A stretch of 64,000 nt of DNA from Helicostylum pulchrum (Eukaryota; Mucoromycota; Mucoromycetes; Mucorales; Mucoraceae): the NCBI GenBank assembly GCA_025677825.1, contig JAIXMO010000074.1, forward strand, positions 40,194 through 104,193. The letters run 5' to 3'. Position 1 is the stretch's first letter, and every line of letters starts with the position of its first letter. The notes under the pieces were generated by a model. It worked only from the letters and a program-made list of their open reading frames with translations. It was not told where the DNA came from and searched no databases. The position numbers were made by a program, and so were the translations under genes. Shown one piece after another: positions 38,222 to 51,509 of the stretch.

Positions 38222-39577
38222 TTATTCTGTGTCAGTAGTAGTACTTGAGTTAACAGGTGTAGATTTTGATGGATAAATATAGTTTGGGTTGGTTGAAGGT
38301 AACACGAATCCGCCCGCATCGTGTCTTTGAGACTTTTTGTTACGGTCGTTGTCGCTACCACGAAACACAGCCCCTGAATTAAATGAAGAAGCTAATTCTT
38401 CGTATTCTCTATTTGGTCGGTATTGGTGTCGTTGTTGATGATGGGTATTTAAGTACATGTTTGAGAATCCACCTTCGTTATTTTGAAGAGGAGCCTTTGT
38501 AGTTGTACTACTAGTGGATTGAATTAAATGAGGCTGGTCGGGTGGCGGTGGTGTAGTAGTAGTAGGTTCATCATCGTCATCGTCTACTTGATCCGGTTTA
38601 TAAAATGAGTATTGCTTATGTTGTTCTTCTAATGAGACATGCCTTGGCGGGAATACAACCTTACCGCTTTTATTAGTTGGTGGTGGTGGAGACGGTGCTG
38701 TTGTTGTACTACCAGTGCTAACAGATTTGATAGGTACAGGAGACGGTGTCTTTGCCACTGTACTACTACTAGCACTAACAGATTTGATAGGTACAGGAGG
38801 CAACTGTTTATTATATATCCTTTGATTCAACTCTGGCGTCTGTTGATCCCACTCATACACCGATTTCTGAACATACTCCACCACAAGCTTCGTCTTTTCC
38901 TCCGCTTGATACACGGGTCTTTCCATTCCCACCTTCAACGGTACCACATGTAACTCATCCACCACATTTTTCCCAAACGTCGAGATGATATTTGTTTTAC
39001 CCGCCATTGCACTCATCCCGTCTAAAAACATGTACAACGCTTTACTGGTGGTTGCTCTTCTAAAGTTATCCATCTCGATCTCATCAGACTCTGTCACTGC
39101 TTCCAGTTGCTCTAATTGCTCTTGCAAGTTGGAGATCTTATCCATGGCGGCTAACGAACCCTGCAACTGATCCATCTTTTCTCGGACTCTGCGCTTTTGG
39201 TCTCTGCTGGGTAGTAAAGACGCTTCCTTTAAAGATATGATTTTAAGCATGTCACGATATTGGTCAATGGAATCTGAAAATTCCATCATGATATTCGACC
39301 ATTGATGTAACATATTTCCTAGTTTATTTGTAACATCCTTTTATTTTGTTACTGCTTTGTTTTGTTTTATTTAGTAAAAACAAGTATTACTTACATTGAA
39401 ATCATCACCAAGTAAGGCTCCAAATGCCATTAAACTGTTGGCAGAGACTCGATTGTCTTCGGCAAACTGAGATATGTCTCGACTGGATTTGCCGGCGTAG
39501 AAAAGTACACCTGCGAGTCCCTTTTCTGTCAAAGGTTTGTCGGATTTATGAAACGGGTTTGCAAACGAAGAAAACAT
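38222..39577 (-). CDS. Pil1/Lsp1-like eisosome BAR protein
   Basis: Two exons, 39577-39391 and 39318-38222, give 427 residues if the donor is GTAATA. The stronger-looking GTAAGT four bases upstream would break the frame, so the junction is a decision, giving FNVRNMLHQW. The central region has QYRDMLKIISLKEASLLPSRDQKRRVREKMDQL and later ATTSKALYMFLDGMSAMA and RPVYQAEEKTKLVV, which align with Pil1 landmarks (YR..LK.IR..EAS..PSRDRK and TRPAY.G.E..K). Pil1/Lsp1 proteins coat plasma membrane furrows and respond to sphingolipid status. The C-terminal 170 residues are Pro/Ser/Thr-rich and disordered, with two copies of PVPIKSVS. The start is 197 bp from the divergent claudin-like gene. Confidence 0.75.
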
Positions 39578-39774
39578 TTTTGTACAAAGAAGAAGGAGAA
39601 AAAGAAAACAAAAGAGAAAGAGAAAAAAGGTATTTATATATTTCCTTGTACCTCCCCTGAATGACATCATTTTCGCCGTATAGATCAAAAAAGGGAAGTT
39701 TTTTTTTTTTTTTTTCTCTTTTCCTTTTTTCTTTAAATCAGTACTTTTTTTTATCAATTTGAAGAAAAGACAGG

Positions 39775-40757
39775 ATGGGTGTTTCTTTACTTACATATGT
39801 AGTTGTTTTCTTTATTTTCCTTATAAACTATGTCATGACAATATGTGCATTAGCCTTTCCTAAATGGTAAAAAAGAAAGAAAAAGAGATTGAACGTACAA
39901 CTAAAAAAAAAAAGCGGGCTCTGTATAGGTTGACTTTTGTTGTACCTGTTCCTTTTAACGTTGAGAGAAATTATGGATTATTCAAAGTATGCAACAGGTA
40001 AATACACCTTTTACTGCAGTTGTTTTTTTATATGTAATAATCGATTTGTAAAGCCTATCAAGAGAGTGTAGAGCGTTTCCCTCTTCTGAACAAGGAGACT
40101 GCCACGAAGGTAAATATTAAACGGGTTTTTTTTTTTTTTTTTTCGTGTCAACTGATAAACAACTGACTACTTTATATAAATAGATGGGTTCTGTGAGTTA
40201 TGGTAAGAACAGTAAATATGCATACAATTGATTGCATGTTTCACACGTCATCGTTTTTTTCTTTTTTTCTTTTTTGTGTAGGAGAGCTGCAGGTGCAGGA
40301 ATGGTTTTAGCCGTTATAATTGGTGGGTTAACCTTATTCGGATTGTTAGCGACCATGTGTAGCGAACGACGCAAACGAGCCAAAGCATGGGCACCGTTAT
40401 CATTGTAATTACAGCAAAAGCGATTTCTTAAAAAGATGTATATAATTGACCCTTTTTTTTTTTTTTTCTTGTATAGCATGTTTTTAATCTACGGTAAAAA
40501 AAAAAAGAGAGAAAGTAAAAAAAAAAAAAAAGATTCTAATTCCTTCCTTATATAATAAAGCGATACCACAAGCATTTTCAATGGGTACGATAGCATACTT
40601 ATTCAACACCAGTTCGACATTTTACATGGGAACGCGATACAACTTTTCTTTCGTACTATGTACGATATGCTGGTGCATCAGTATCATGCTGTCTATTGTC
40701 TTGGCCTTGGTTGCAATCATAAGCCCACCCGATTACTCTTACCAGCAGCTCCACTAA
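39775..40757 (+). CDS. Claudin-like four-TM membrane protein
   Basis: Seven small exons (39775-39866, 39929-39997, 40054-40109, 40184-40202, 40282-40404, 40477-40493, 40561-40757) form a perfectly phased 190-residue protein, missed by simple ORF calling. Two exons are only 19 and 17 nt. The first TM segment (LLTYVVVFFIFLINYVM) is followed by an extracellular loop with GLFKVC and REC, like the W-GLW-C-C signature of PMP22/claudin and fungal SUR7/PalI proteins. TM2 is GAGMVLAVIIGGLTLFGLLA, then a basic RRKRAK loop, and TM3 and TM4 follow at FMFLIYAI and VLCTICWCISIMLSIVLAL. It is divergent from the Pil1-like gene. SUR7 proteins live in the same membrane compartment as eisosomes, so a functional link is plausible but inferred. 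Confidence 0.75.
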
Positions 40758-41095
40758 AAAATAACGGATAAAATAAAATAAAATGATAGCGGATAAACTA
40801 ATTTGTGTGTGCACGTTTTTCATTGTGATACAAAAAAATATTTTTGGCTAAATTATTATTGACAAGGGCAGAGAAAAAAAAAAAAAAAAAAAAAAGAGTA
40901 GGGAAGTAAAAGGGTAGGTTAGGTTAGGTTGGGTGTGTGTGTGTGTGTGTGTTGTAATTAATTTAATATATGTATAAAGAAAAGAGTAGTAAACGGCGAT
41001 TAGTTAGAATGAACAATAAAGGTATGTGTGTTGTGTTGTGTATGACTTGTATATGAAAGATTATTTATAGTGGTGGGGGATTGTTGTTGAAGAAA
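40758..41095. other. Convergent 3' intergenic region
   Basis: Between the claudin-like gene (+) and SUR2 (-). It holds an A run, then a TTAGG-like stretch (GGTTAGGTTAGGTTGGG, about 40917-40933) running into a (GT)n tract, and presumed 3' UTRs. No gene seen. Confidence 0.6.
40917..40953. repeat. GGTTA-type and GT microsatellite
   Basis: Short GGTTA repeats followed by about eight GT units. It resembles telomere-like repeats only loosely and is too short to argue for a former chromosome end. Confidence 0.7.
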
Positions 41096-42189
41096 TTAAT
41101 TGGTCTTTTTAAATCCACCTCTTTTCTCGGCTTCTTTAATAGACATTTCAGTTCCTAATAATTTATCCCAAATAGTAAAGAATGGTTGACTAAAGTTCTT
41201 TTTAATTCCATATGACTGATGGTGAATATCATGACTATAAGCGGTATTAGTACTACTACTCATATTAACACATGAAAAAATTCAAAACTTTACTATTGTA
41301 CATTATTTCCAAATAAAAATTGTAATGGGTCCCATGGAAGAGCGTAACCGCAGTGATCATCAACTATTACGGCACAACACAGATTAAATAAAAAAAATGA
41401 TATATTTGCCATCTCTCTTTTTTTACCTGTTTTTAGTGTCGAAAATGTAAAGAATATCATACTCATTTTTGGTGACATTCTTGTTACTTCAATAGCAATT
41501 GCAGCACCAAGTGAATCCAACAAAAAGCCTTCTACGGGATGATTGTAAAGAGCGCCGAACGCATAAGGCACGTACAATCTGTGATGATGAGAATGTACAT
41601 GTTTGTACAAAAACTTGTTGATATGAAATAATCTGTGAAAAAAGTACTGATGTGCGTCCATCATCACCCTTTTTTTTTTTTGGAGTAAAATGGGGTAAGT
41701 TACTTTTTCATTGTTATTACTAATAGTAACTTACATGGCGGATACAAATTGAATTGCAGGAATGATTATCCAGTAAACAAACTTTGCGAGTATATTTGCT
41801 AAATGGAATGACATACCCAACCGATTGGTCACGGATAAAAACAAGCCGGATAACCATCTCAAAGTATTCTCTTCTTCGATAACATACCTTACAGGGTCCA
41901 CCGGATGCAACACCAAAAACCCCAGTATCACTTGTATAACTTGCTGTAGCGCTACCATACTCAATACTCGACTTAAACTTACTTTGTTTCTTTTCTCCAT
42001 ATCTCCTATTGTATGAATTCGGTACTGTTCAAAAAACGCCAAGTTGGCCTTCATCACAAAGTGAAAGAACGTAGAGTAACTCCAGTATGCGACAATAGGA
42101 ACCCATAACGCAAGTACTTCGTCAGACCATGGGTCCTTACATGTAAAAGATTGCAACCCGCTTGTCAAGAACTGTGAAGTAGCATTCAT
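41096..42189 (-). CDS. SUR2: Sphinganine C4-hydroxylase Sur2
   Basis: Several exons, start at 42189 and stop at 41098-41096. A short first loop (FTCKDPWSDEVLALWVPIVAYW) and TM helices precede the fatty-acid hydroxylase histidine clusters. HQYFFHR and HSHHHRLYVP are visible, with LYNHPVEGF, then DDHCGY and the final HDIHHQ. These are the di-iron ligands of the superfamily. The first splice junction joins SAMVMMDAHQYFFH. The enzyme adds the C4 hydroxyl that makes phytosphingosine in the ER. The window also encodes a Pil1-like protein whose relatives are sphingolipid regulated. The last exon ends in a Lys-rich tail (KRGGFKKTN) compatible with ER retention. Confidence 0.9.
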
Positions 42190-42501
42190 ATTTATTCCCC
42201 GTGTAATATTAATTCTGTATTCTACTTTTTTTTTTTTTCTTTTTTTTTTTCTTATTTTCAAGGTTTATTTTAAGCACGAAAAAGAATGGTATTATGGTAT
42301 ATATTAAAGAAGTGCAAAAGAGAGGGAAAAGAAAGGGAAAAGAAAAAAAAAATGAGAGAGAAAGAGAGAAGGTAAGGAGAAGTTTGTTGTTATTCCCTTT
42401 TTGTACGTTTTTTTTTTTTTTTTTACTCCGAATGAGGAGATTAAATAGGCCTTGAAAACACCTTTTTTTCTTTTCTTTGCCTTCTTTTTCTTTTACGTAT
42501 A
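42190..42501. promoter_or_regulatory. Divergent promoter between SUR2 and SPIN90/Ldb17
   Basis: About 310 bp separate the two start codons. Strongly strand-asymmetric: runs of A/G alternate with T/C tracts, including T18-type runs. No TATA box stands out. Confidence 0.45.
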
Positions 42502-44079
42502 ATGGACGACGATACAATTGAATACTTTTTTGATAATGTTGACAGTTTTTATGCTGGTAGAGAGAGAGAGAGTTTTTATTTTAACTTAGTTGCTACTACA
42601 AAAATGTTAACCCTATAAAAAAAAATTAGAATTAGATGAAGTGTTGAATCGTCCATACTCGACCGAAGAGGATGTACAAAGAATCACAACTCAGTATATA
42701 CGATTTCTAACTCGATACCAACGTAAGAAAAAGGAACAAGAAGAACAAGAAGAGATTATTAAACCTTTTTTTTTCCTTTGAGTAGAACAATTTCTCAAAA
42801 GCTCAGAAGAGTTTGCGCAAGTAGCATATAAACTAATTGATTCTAAAGTATGCCTTGATTTCAGCACAGTTGTTCTTGGTCACGTTTTAAATAATCATGC
42901 GCTTCTATCTCAAGATATCACAGAACTACTCGTTTCCTATTCACTCTTACTTTATGCAGGGAAAGACGAACCTCGCTGGATGAACTACATCTTACTCGAA
43001 TCTATATCCAAACGAAGGAACAGACTCTTCTGTAAAATCGTGACCGAAGTGAGGCTAGGCTTCTACACCACCTTTAAAATGCTCAGTGTTTCTTTTGCCT
43101 TGTTATTTGAAATGTGTAAACTTGCCAAAGTAGAAAAAGACGATCTAGGCAAGTATTTATATGTGCTCTGAAAATCATTTTCTAAACTAAAAACATACTT
43201 TAGATCTGTTGGATACCTTGCTCATTAATCATTTTTTGGATCTCGTCGAAGAAACACGTGGTGATTCAAACGAGTCTTTTAACTATGATGTCATTCGTCT
43301 CATCATGGTCTTAAATGAACAGTACATGATGTCTGGATTCAATGAGAACCTTGTATTAGACGTCTTATCCAACCGTATGGGCATTTCTGACACATTTAGT
43401 GCAAATTTAATTTTCATGCTCAACCGCTCAAGTAAATATTTTTTTAGTTCTGCACAGCACAGCACAGCAAAAAAAAAAAAAAAACTTACAACCCTTTCTA
43501 AAAAATAGACGACACTTGTGTTCAAATGTTAATTTTAAAACTATTATACGGTATATTTACTACACCTACTTTATATGAGTACTTTTATACCAACGACTTA
43601 TACGTCTTGGTTGACATTACACTGCGAGAATTATGTGATTTAGGAGATACCAAAGAAGCTCAAACCGTAAGTTAACCACTGTACATATATATGTGTGTAT
43701 ACTAAAAAAATATTTATAGTTGCGAGATGCATATTTAAGAGTATTGGAACCTTTACTAGAAAACACGCAGTTGAGATTAAGACCTTATAAAAAGCAAGAG
43801 ACGTATAAAACGCTTAATTCTTTAATAAATCCCGGTATGCAACGAAAAGTACACTCTACTACCAAAAGAATCGTAAATCGCATCATTGAAAATTGGTGGG
43901 AAAAGTTATGCGGATACTATAACGATAATGTCGATTCGCCCAATTTATCGCATCACTCTGCTTTATCTTCCTGTTCTTCTTCCACAGGTCCAAGTACACC
44001 TAATGATGTCGATGAAATATCTGCCATTATACCACGGAAAGATGTCATCGCCCGTAAAACAAATGTAAATAATTTATAA
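42502..44079 (+). CDS. LDB17: SPIN90/Ldb17/Dip1-like actin regulator
   Basis: Six exons (42502-42556, 42630-42722, 42786-43148, 43204-43431, 43509-43666, 43720-44079) make 418 residues. The intron after 43148 begins GCAAGT, a GC-AG intron; the only nearby GT donor leads to an early stop. The fold is an armadillo-like helical domain: [13 protein letters not shown], then [15 protein letters not shown] and [13 protein letters not shown], with [13 protein letters not shown], the best-conserved SPIN90 part. SPIN90/Dip1 activates Arp2/3 without a mother filament at cortical actin patches. The C-terminus is Ser/Pro-rich and probably flexible. Assignment rests on the leucine-rich domain and length. 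Confidence 0.8.
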
Positions 44080-44140
44080 ATAAACTTTTCTTTTTTTGTT
44101 CCTTTTCCTTCTCCTCCTCTTTTTTACTGCTTACTCCGTA

Positions 44141-44806
44141 ATGGCCAAGATTTCAGAGATTAAAGAGAAAAAGTCTTCATTATTAAGTTCAGGCTTAATA
44201 GCTTTAACTTGGACCTTATTATTCTTCTTTTTGGGTTCTTATTTAATTACTGAATCATGGACTTGGGGTTATCGTGGAAAATGGACAAACATCAACACTT
44301 ACATTCCTGTAACTATTTATATATAAATAGTTATATATACACGCGCTTATAGTACACTTTTTTTATTTTGTAGCGTCAAGAGTTGATTTTTACTGATGCA
44401 GAGTTATCACAATATGATGGAACAGACCGTACTAAACCCATCTATTTAGCCATCGAGTAAAGTATTTATACCCTTCTCTCAAACCTCAAACTAATCTTCT
44501 TATTTTGATAGTGGCGATGTTTATGATGTTTCGCAAGGAGCTGGATGGTACGGTAAAGGAGGTAGTTACCATCACTTTGCTGGTAGAGATGCCGCACGAG
44601 CATATATTACCGGTTGCTTTGAAGACCATTTAACTCATGACGTGAGAGGCTTGACTCCTGATCAGTTAAAGGGACTTGACCACTGGAAGAAGTTTTATAA
44701 CTCGAGTCATAAATATCACAAGGTAGGTCGTGTCTTGCATGATCCTATTCCTGAAGATGCACCTATACCTAAACCATGTAAAACTGCTGTGGGTCAAAAA
44801 CCATAA
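44141..44806 (+). CDS. MAPR/cytochrome b5-like haem-binding membrane protein
   Basis: Three exons (44141-44308, 44374-44456, 44512-44806) give 181 residues. A TM anchor (LIALTWTLLFFFLGSYLI) precedes a cytochrome b5-like domain: ELSQYDGTDRTKPIYLAIDGDVYDVS, then GGSYHHFAGRDAARAYITGCF. The Y..F.G.D.ARA signature and Tyr ligands, instead of the b5 His pair, mark the membrane-associated progesterone receptor family (Dap1/PGRMC/neuferricin). Members support sterol biosynthesis P450s. The GCFEDH and DLRG-like segment near LTHDVRGLTPDQLKGL favours the neuferricin branch. It starts 62 bp after the LDB17 stop on the same strand, so it has a very short promoter. Confidence 0.85.
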
Positions 44807-45018
44807 AAATAAAAATTTGTTTGTTGTTTTTTTTTTTTTTAATCAAAGAATGACAACATTACACAAAACAGGGGAAGTTCTTTAAAAAATACACATATAT
44901 AAAAAAAAAACAAGTGCGTTATTATTTTCTTTTTCTTTCTCTATTTCTCTTTATCTTTATCTTTCTTCTCTCTTTCCCTTTCTTGTTGTATATATATATA
45001 AATATAAAAAAAAAAATA

Positions 45019-46189
45019 ATGACAGATATTCTAGTACTACCATCAACTGTCAAGAACTCATTTATACTAGACGATAAAATAATTCTACAGTTACTATCTA
45101 AACTTGATGAGGTATTACGATTACAAGGCATATTTTATTATTATACTGATAAGAAAAAGTAAAACAGGGGACAGAAACTATCATGAACTTACGTTCTTTA
45201 CTCTCTTACAAAACCGCAGAGTTAACACAATTAGTTTCTCAATTAGAACTGATTGATCAAGTACTTGTTAATGTAGAGAACGGTACAGAACAAATTGAAC
45301 TTGTACTCCAGGACGTGATAACTGCAGGACAAGACAAATTATTAGATGCAGAAGCAACTTTAGATTCTGCGATTAAATCTGCTGGTAACCTTTACTTATT
45401 AGACTCGGTAATACCTTTCTTCCTGTCCCCCTTTCATTCTTTAACACTTACTTTTTAGAAAAGGGCAACTTCATTTCGTAAACAACAAGTAAAGAAAAAA
45501 AGAACCATTGTAAATAAATTAAATATTGTATTAAAGCAATTAGGAATAAACTCAAGTCAATTCCTAAGTAAAATAGGTACAACACTAAATGGTTTGATAA
45601 TTTAGAATATTAACATTTTTTAAAAATAGCAAATGATGACTTGAATGTGCTACAAAAGGCGTATACCGAGCTCGATTTGGCAAAAAATATTGCCTCAACC
45701 ATAAAAAGTGACTTGAAACAAAGAAGCACACTTATCAAAAATAAAAATGCGCCTCTAGATCAAATAAAACAGGTAAATTGTTGTTGTTATTTTGTTGTCG
45801 TCGGGAATACTGACAAAAATAGTTGTATATTAGATTGGTAATGACATTCGATCTAACCTATTGCTGTATAAATCATATACCAAAAATTCACCTTTAATCA
45901 TTAACGGTAAAGAAGATGTCATTACTATATTAGACCGCGAGGATCAATCGGTAAAGTGATATAGTATAGTTTTTTGTATGTATCATGTGATTAACATGCT
46001 TTATAGATTGGGCAACAAAATAAAAAGTCAAGAACAAGTGTAAATAACTCCATTTTATTATTATCACGACATACAACATCATCAAAAGCAAAGTCCAAAG
46101 AACCACAACAAGGTCCTGGCTCTACATTGCGATTACGCAATATGTTGTCCAAACGAATTGCACCGACAAAAAGTAACACAGTTTGTTAA
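45019..46189 (+). CDS. Coiled-coil hypothetical protein
   Basis: Six exons (45019-45111, 45168-45407, 45459-45567, 45630-45772, 45834-45950, 46007-46189) join in frame to 294 residues. No family recognised. Residues of about 30-110 form strong heptad helices (LDEGTETIMNLRSLLS, AELTQLVSQLELIDQVL, TEQIELVLQDVITA). A second helical block follows residue 145 (DDLNVLQKAYTELDLAK), and the C-terminal 60 residues are basic and Ser/Lys/Pro-rich. Such an architecture occurs in kinetochore, BLOC/BORC and tethering complexes, but nothing here decides among them. Every junction keeps the frame, which supports a real gene. Confidence 0.7.
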
Positions 46190-46382
46190 ATCACAAGTTT
46201 TTTTTTTTTTTTTCATTTTAGGATATTTGGCACTACATCCTCCTTTATATCCCCTCTTCTTTCTCTTTTTATAAATTCATTCACTCCTTTTCTCTCTTTT
46301 TTCTACACACCCACACTTTTTTTTTTTTTTTCTTTTTTTTTCTTTCCTTTTTTAACACGCACAAACTAATAAAATAAAAAAA

Positions 46383-48166
<1,784 letters not shown>

Positions 48167-48190
48167 ATTTTAGTTTTATATATAAACATC

Positions 48191-48191
<1 letters not shown>

Positions 48192-48221
<30 letters not shown>

Positions 48222-48222
48222 A
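48192..48222. repeat. CT microsatellite
   Basis: CT-rich run between the kinase stop and the UBE2S stop (convergent genes, about 60 bp apart). Confidence 0.85.
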
Positions 48223-48225
48223 TAA

Positions 48226-49004
48226 TTAAAGCCTCCTTAATGCCTTTTTCTTTACAATACTCTTCTTGACCTTTTTAACTTGTTTTTCCTCCGTACTACT
48301 ACCTTCTCCTTGTCTCTTTAATTCACTTATTGGTTTTAAAACAGACGGTGTTGCATTTTCTTTACTTGTATCCATCGATCTCTCTTTTTCCATCTGCAAG
48401 AACTCGGGTTTCCCCCCTTTTGCTTGAATAGACGTATATAACCGTGCTCGTTTCGCATAATCGTTGTATTGCTCCAACAATAACTTTCCTGCTTCTTCAT
48501 TCAATGCTGATTCTGCGTTAGGAACAATCAATAAACATTTGATCGTCTGTTTTTTTTTTGTTAGTTTTTAAAAAAAAAGCGTCAAATATATTTTTAAAAA
48601 ATGAAACATATGAATATATACCAGCAAGACATGTTCAATACCTAATTCAGGTTTCCAATCCTTTTTTAACGTATTGACACAGATTTCTCCTGTAGGTGAT
48701 ACGTTGGGATGAAAAATCTTGGTGATAAAATGGCCTTTGGGTGGCGTATCAGGAAAGTTTTCATCAAGCGATAAACGAACTTTAAAGTATCCGTCTTGAT
48801 ATGGTGTACCATCTATTACTTATTGAGTTCTCCCTCTTTCTTGTTTCATGTAAAGCATATCTTACCTGGTCCTCGAATCCAGGCTTCAATCTGGGTCAAG
48901 TCTTCATCATTAGCAAGCACTTGAATATCTTCTGGCGGTGTTTGCTGTAAACTCTCCAACTCTTTTACAATTCGTTTAATAGCTTTTCCTGAAAGTACCG
49001 TCAT
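48226..49004 (-). CDS. UBE2S: Ubiquitin-conjugating enzyme E2 S (UBE2S)
   Basis: Three exons (49004-48866, 48812-48622, 48546-48226) give 216 residues, near the 222 of the human protein. The UBC fold spans residues of about 5-160. The active-site region reads [19 protein letters not shown] with the catalytic Cys in ICVN. The stretch [20 protein letters not shown] and [16 protein letters not shown] is nearly the human one. A disordered Lys-rich tail ends KKKALRRL. This C-terminal LRRL is the APC/C-binding peptide of UBE2S, which elongates K11-linked chains. Budding yeast lacks this enzyme. The tail is strong evidence that the gene is orthologous and functional. Confidence 0.93.
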
Positions 49005-49187
49005 AAAAGATTCTTCTTATAACAAAAAGGGAAACCCGTCTATTTTTTTTTTCTTCTTACTAAAAAAAAAGGTCACGAACCGTTTTTTTTTACGTGTTTG
49101 AAAGTCACTTTTTTTAAATTAATGCAATCTATTTAATGTATGCAAAGTTATGCCCTTTTTCTAACTTACATTTCTTTCGTATATATC

Positions 49188-51333
49188 ATGAAGTTAAAAT
49201 CTTGTATTTTATTCTCTACTTTACTTGTCATAACTACGTATGCAATTCAAGAACAACAGAACGGTAAAAAAAAAAAAAACCCCCCCACCCCCGAGCAAAA
49301 ACCAAAAAGCTTAATCTTATTTTCCTTGTTAGTGTCAGGCCACTGCCCTAAATTCCAGTTAAAATGTCCACCCTGTGAAAAAGGACAAAAATGTGTTTAC
49401 CCCAACAGTGGAGGATGTACCGATGCCGGTATACCTTCCTGTCAAGCTTCTCAATGTCCCAACTCTGTTTGTCTCGTCCAAAGAATCCCATGGTAATATT
49501 TGTTTGTTTCCTGCATAAATAACTTTTTTTTTTTTTAATTTGTAATTATTAGTCCCAAAGAATGTCCGTTTAATTGTAGATACTCTGGGTCGCCATGCTG
49601 CCCGTTCCAGGGTAAACCTGAATGCGCGCCAGTCTGTAACACCTTTGTTGCGTGTCATGTTACACCTTGCCCTGACACCTGCGCAGGTGATTGTCATTAT
49701 CCTGACGCCGACTACTGTTGCCCACTTAGCGGTAAAGCCGTCTGTAACAACAAGCCGTCTCACCCGCGTCAATCCACTTTACCAGAACCTTCTTCTCAAG
49801 TACTACTAAACAAATTTCAAAACCCAAAGAAAGGTTATAAGAGTGGAAGTATTCCAAATGTCAATTGGGGCTTTGATTACTCTGTTGACGCAAATAGTCC
49901 TACGCCTTCAGCGGCAGAAAAATCAGGATGGGGGTACGACATTAACGGTAAATATTTTGATTGTAATCCTAGCGATAAGAATTGTCTATTTGGTGGCGAC
50001 CACGGAGGTAAATACAATGGTAATAAAAAACAGGGTAGGCCGTACGGAAACGAGCATGAAGACCACTACCACGGCGACGACGATTACTACCACGGCTTGT
50101 TTATTGGAGGTCCTGAAGATACCCACGAATGTTCTACATGCACAAAAACCGTTACCGATGTAGATATCTCGTTAGAATTTATCACTACCACTGCAACTGT
50201 TGGTGATATCGTTTGTGCTCAATACATTATACCATGGTAACATCCAAAATGTTTGGTTTTTTTTATTAATTAATTAATTATTGTATATGTCTAGTCCATC
50301 TTCTTGCCCATATGATTGCTTATACCCTATGGACCAACCTTGCCCTTTTACACAAGAGCCTTGGTGTCCTAGCGTATTTGACTATAAGAAAGTCAAGACG
50401 CTAAAGGTAACAGAAGGGTACCCGTTCCCTCACTTCCCCACGCACGATCCGTTCCATAATATATTCACGTCCATGTTGAACCAATCCGGTATCACAGCCA
50501 CAACTTCTTTTGCAACAGACGGTTCTGCTGAAACGCCTATTAGTGCATGTCCTTTAATATTTAGATACTGGTAAAAAAAATTACATTCTTTCACCCCCCC
50601 CCCCTGTTTTTTTACACGCTAATTTTTTTTTTTTTTTTTTTGAAAAAAAGTCCTGTAGAGTGTCCAGATTCTTGTCTTCGACCAGATGTACCTTGCCCTT
50701 TTGCAGCAGAAGGTTATTGTCCTGGAAGTTCACCCACAACAACGTAAAAAAAAAATTTTAATCAATCTGTAACTTTTTTAATTTAACGTATTTAATTGTA
50801 GAATTCCTGAAAGTGCTTTAATTACACCTACTGCAGAAACTGTTGTTGGCGGAGACCTTGTATGTCCTCTCTATATGCTTGCATGGTAAAATTAGTTTAT
50901 ATTTATTTATTTCAAAAGTACTCATTATATATATATATGGTTTAGTCCTATGTGTCCAAAGGGTTACACTTGTAAAAGATCGATCGCGGGCCACTGCGCT
51001 AACACCAACGTACCTTACTGCGTCTCTACCAAGCTTGCTGGAATTGCGCCTGCATACGCTACACCTTCCGCCTCTCTCATCTTTTTCCAACCACCTCCAC
51101 CCAACAGCCGAGGCTACAATAAACTCATGCGCGCAGAGACAGATCCGCAAGACACATGTGCCAAAGCGGGACTTACCAAAGTACACTCGAAAGAAATCTT
51201 TGAGCAGCTTCAAGAAGACCGTGATGATTGTGAAGAGTGCCCGGTTTTAGAGTGGGATGAGTTCTGTCCTAATACTTGTATTTATCGTACTGAGAAGGAT
51301 TGTTGCATAGATTCAATGTGTTTACCAAACTAA
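49188..51333 (+). CDS. Secreted Cys-rich modular protein, function unknown
   Basis: Seven exons (49188-49263, 49339-49492, 49553-50236, 50295-50570, 50651-50743, 50802-50885, 50946-51333) give 584 residues. A signal peptide (MKLKSCILFSTLLVITTYA) is followed by Cys-rich modules: CPKFQLKCPPCEKGQKC, CPKECPFNC..CC, CPSSCPYDCLY..CPF, CPVECPDSC..CPF and CPMCPKGYTC. Four introns are phase 2 and split the first Cys codon of a module as TG|T. The long third exon contains a Gly/His/Asp segment with HEDHYHGDDDYYHG that could bind metal. The C-terminus has six more Cys in a compact group (DCEECPVLEW to CCIDSMC). I do not recognise it. It could be a wall protein or extracellular adhesin. It is followed on the same strand by a secreted chitosanase. 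Confidence 0.8.
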
Positions 51334-51509
51334 AACTTTAAGGAGATATATCTCTCTCCTTCTTTATTAAAAAACCTCCATAACAGTTTCTTTTAGTAAA
51401 AAAAAAAAAAAAAAAAAACCTCCATATAGTTTTCTTTTTACTAATTTATCAGAAAATTTAAATACCAACAACAACAAAATTCCCTTCTTCTTTTTTCCCT
51501 TTTATAAAA

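Noticed and set aside
40917..40933. Interstitial telomere
   Set aside because: Only about three GGTTA units next to a GT tract; too short and degenerate.
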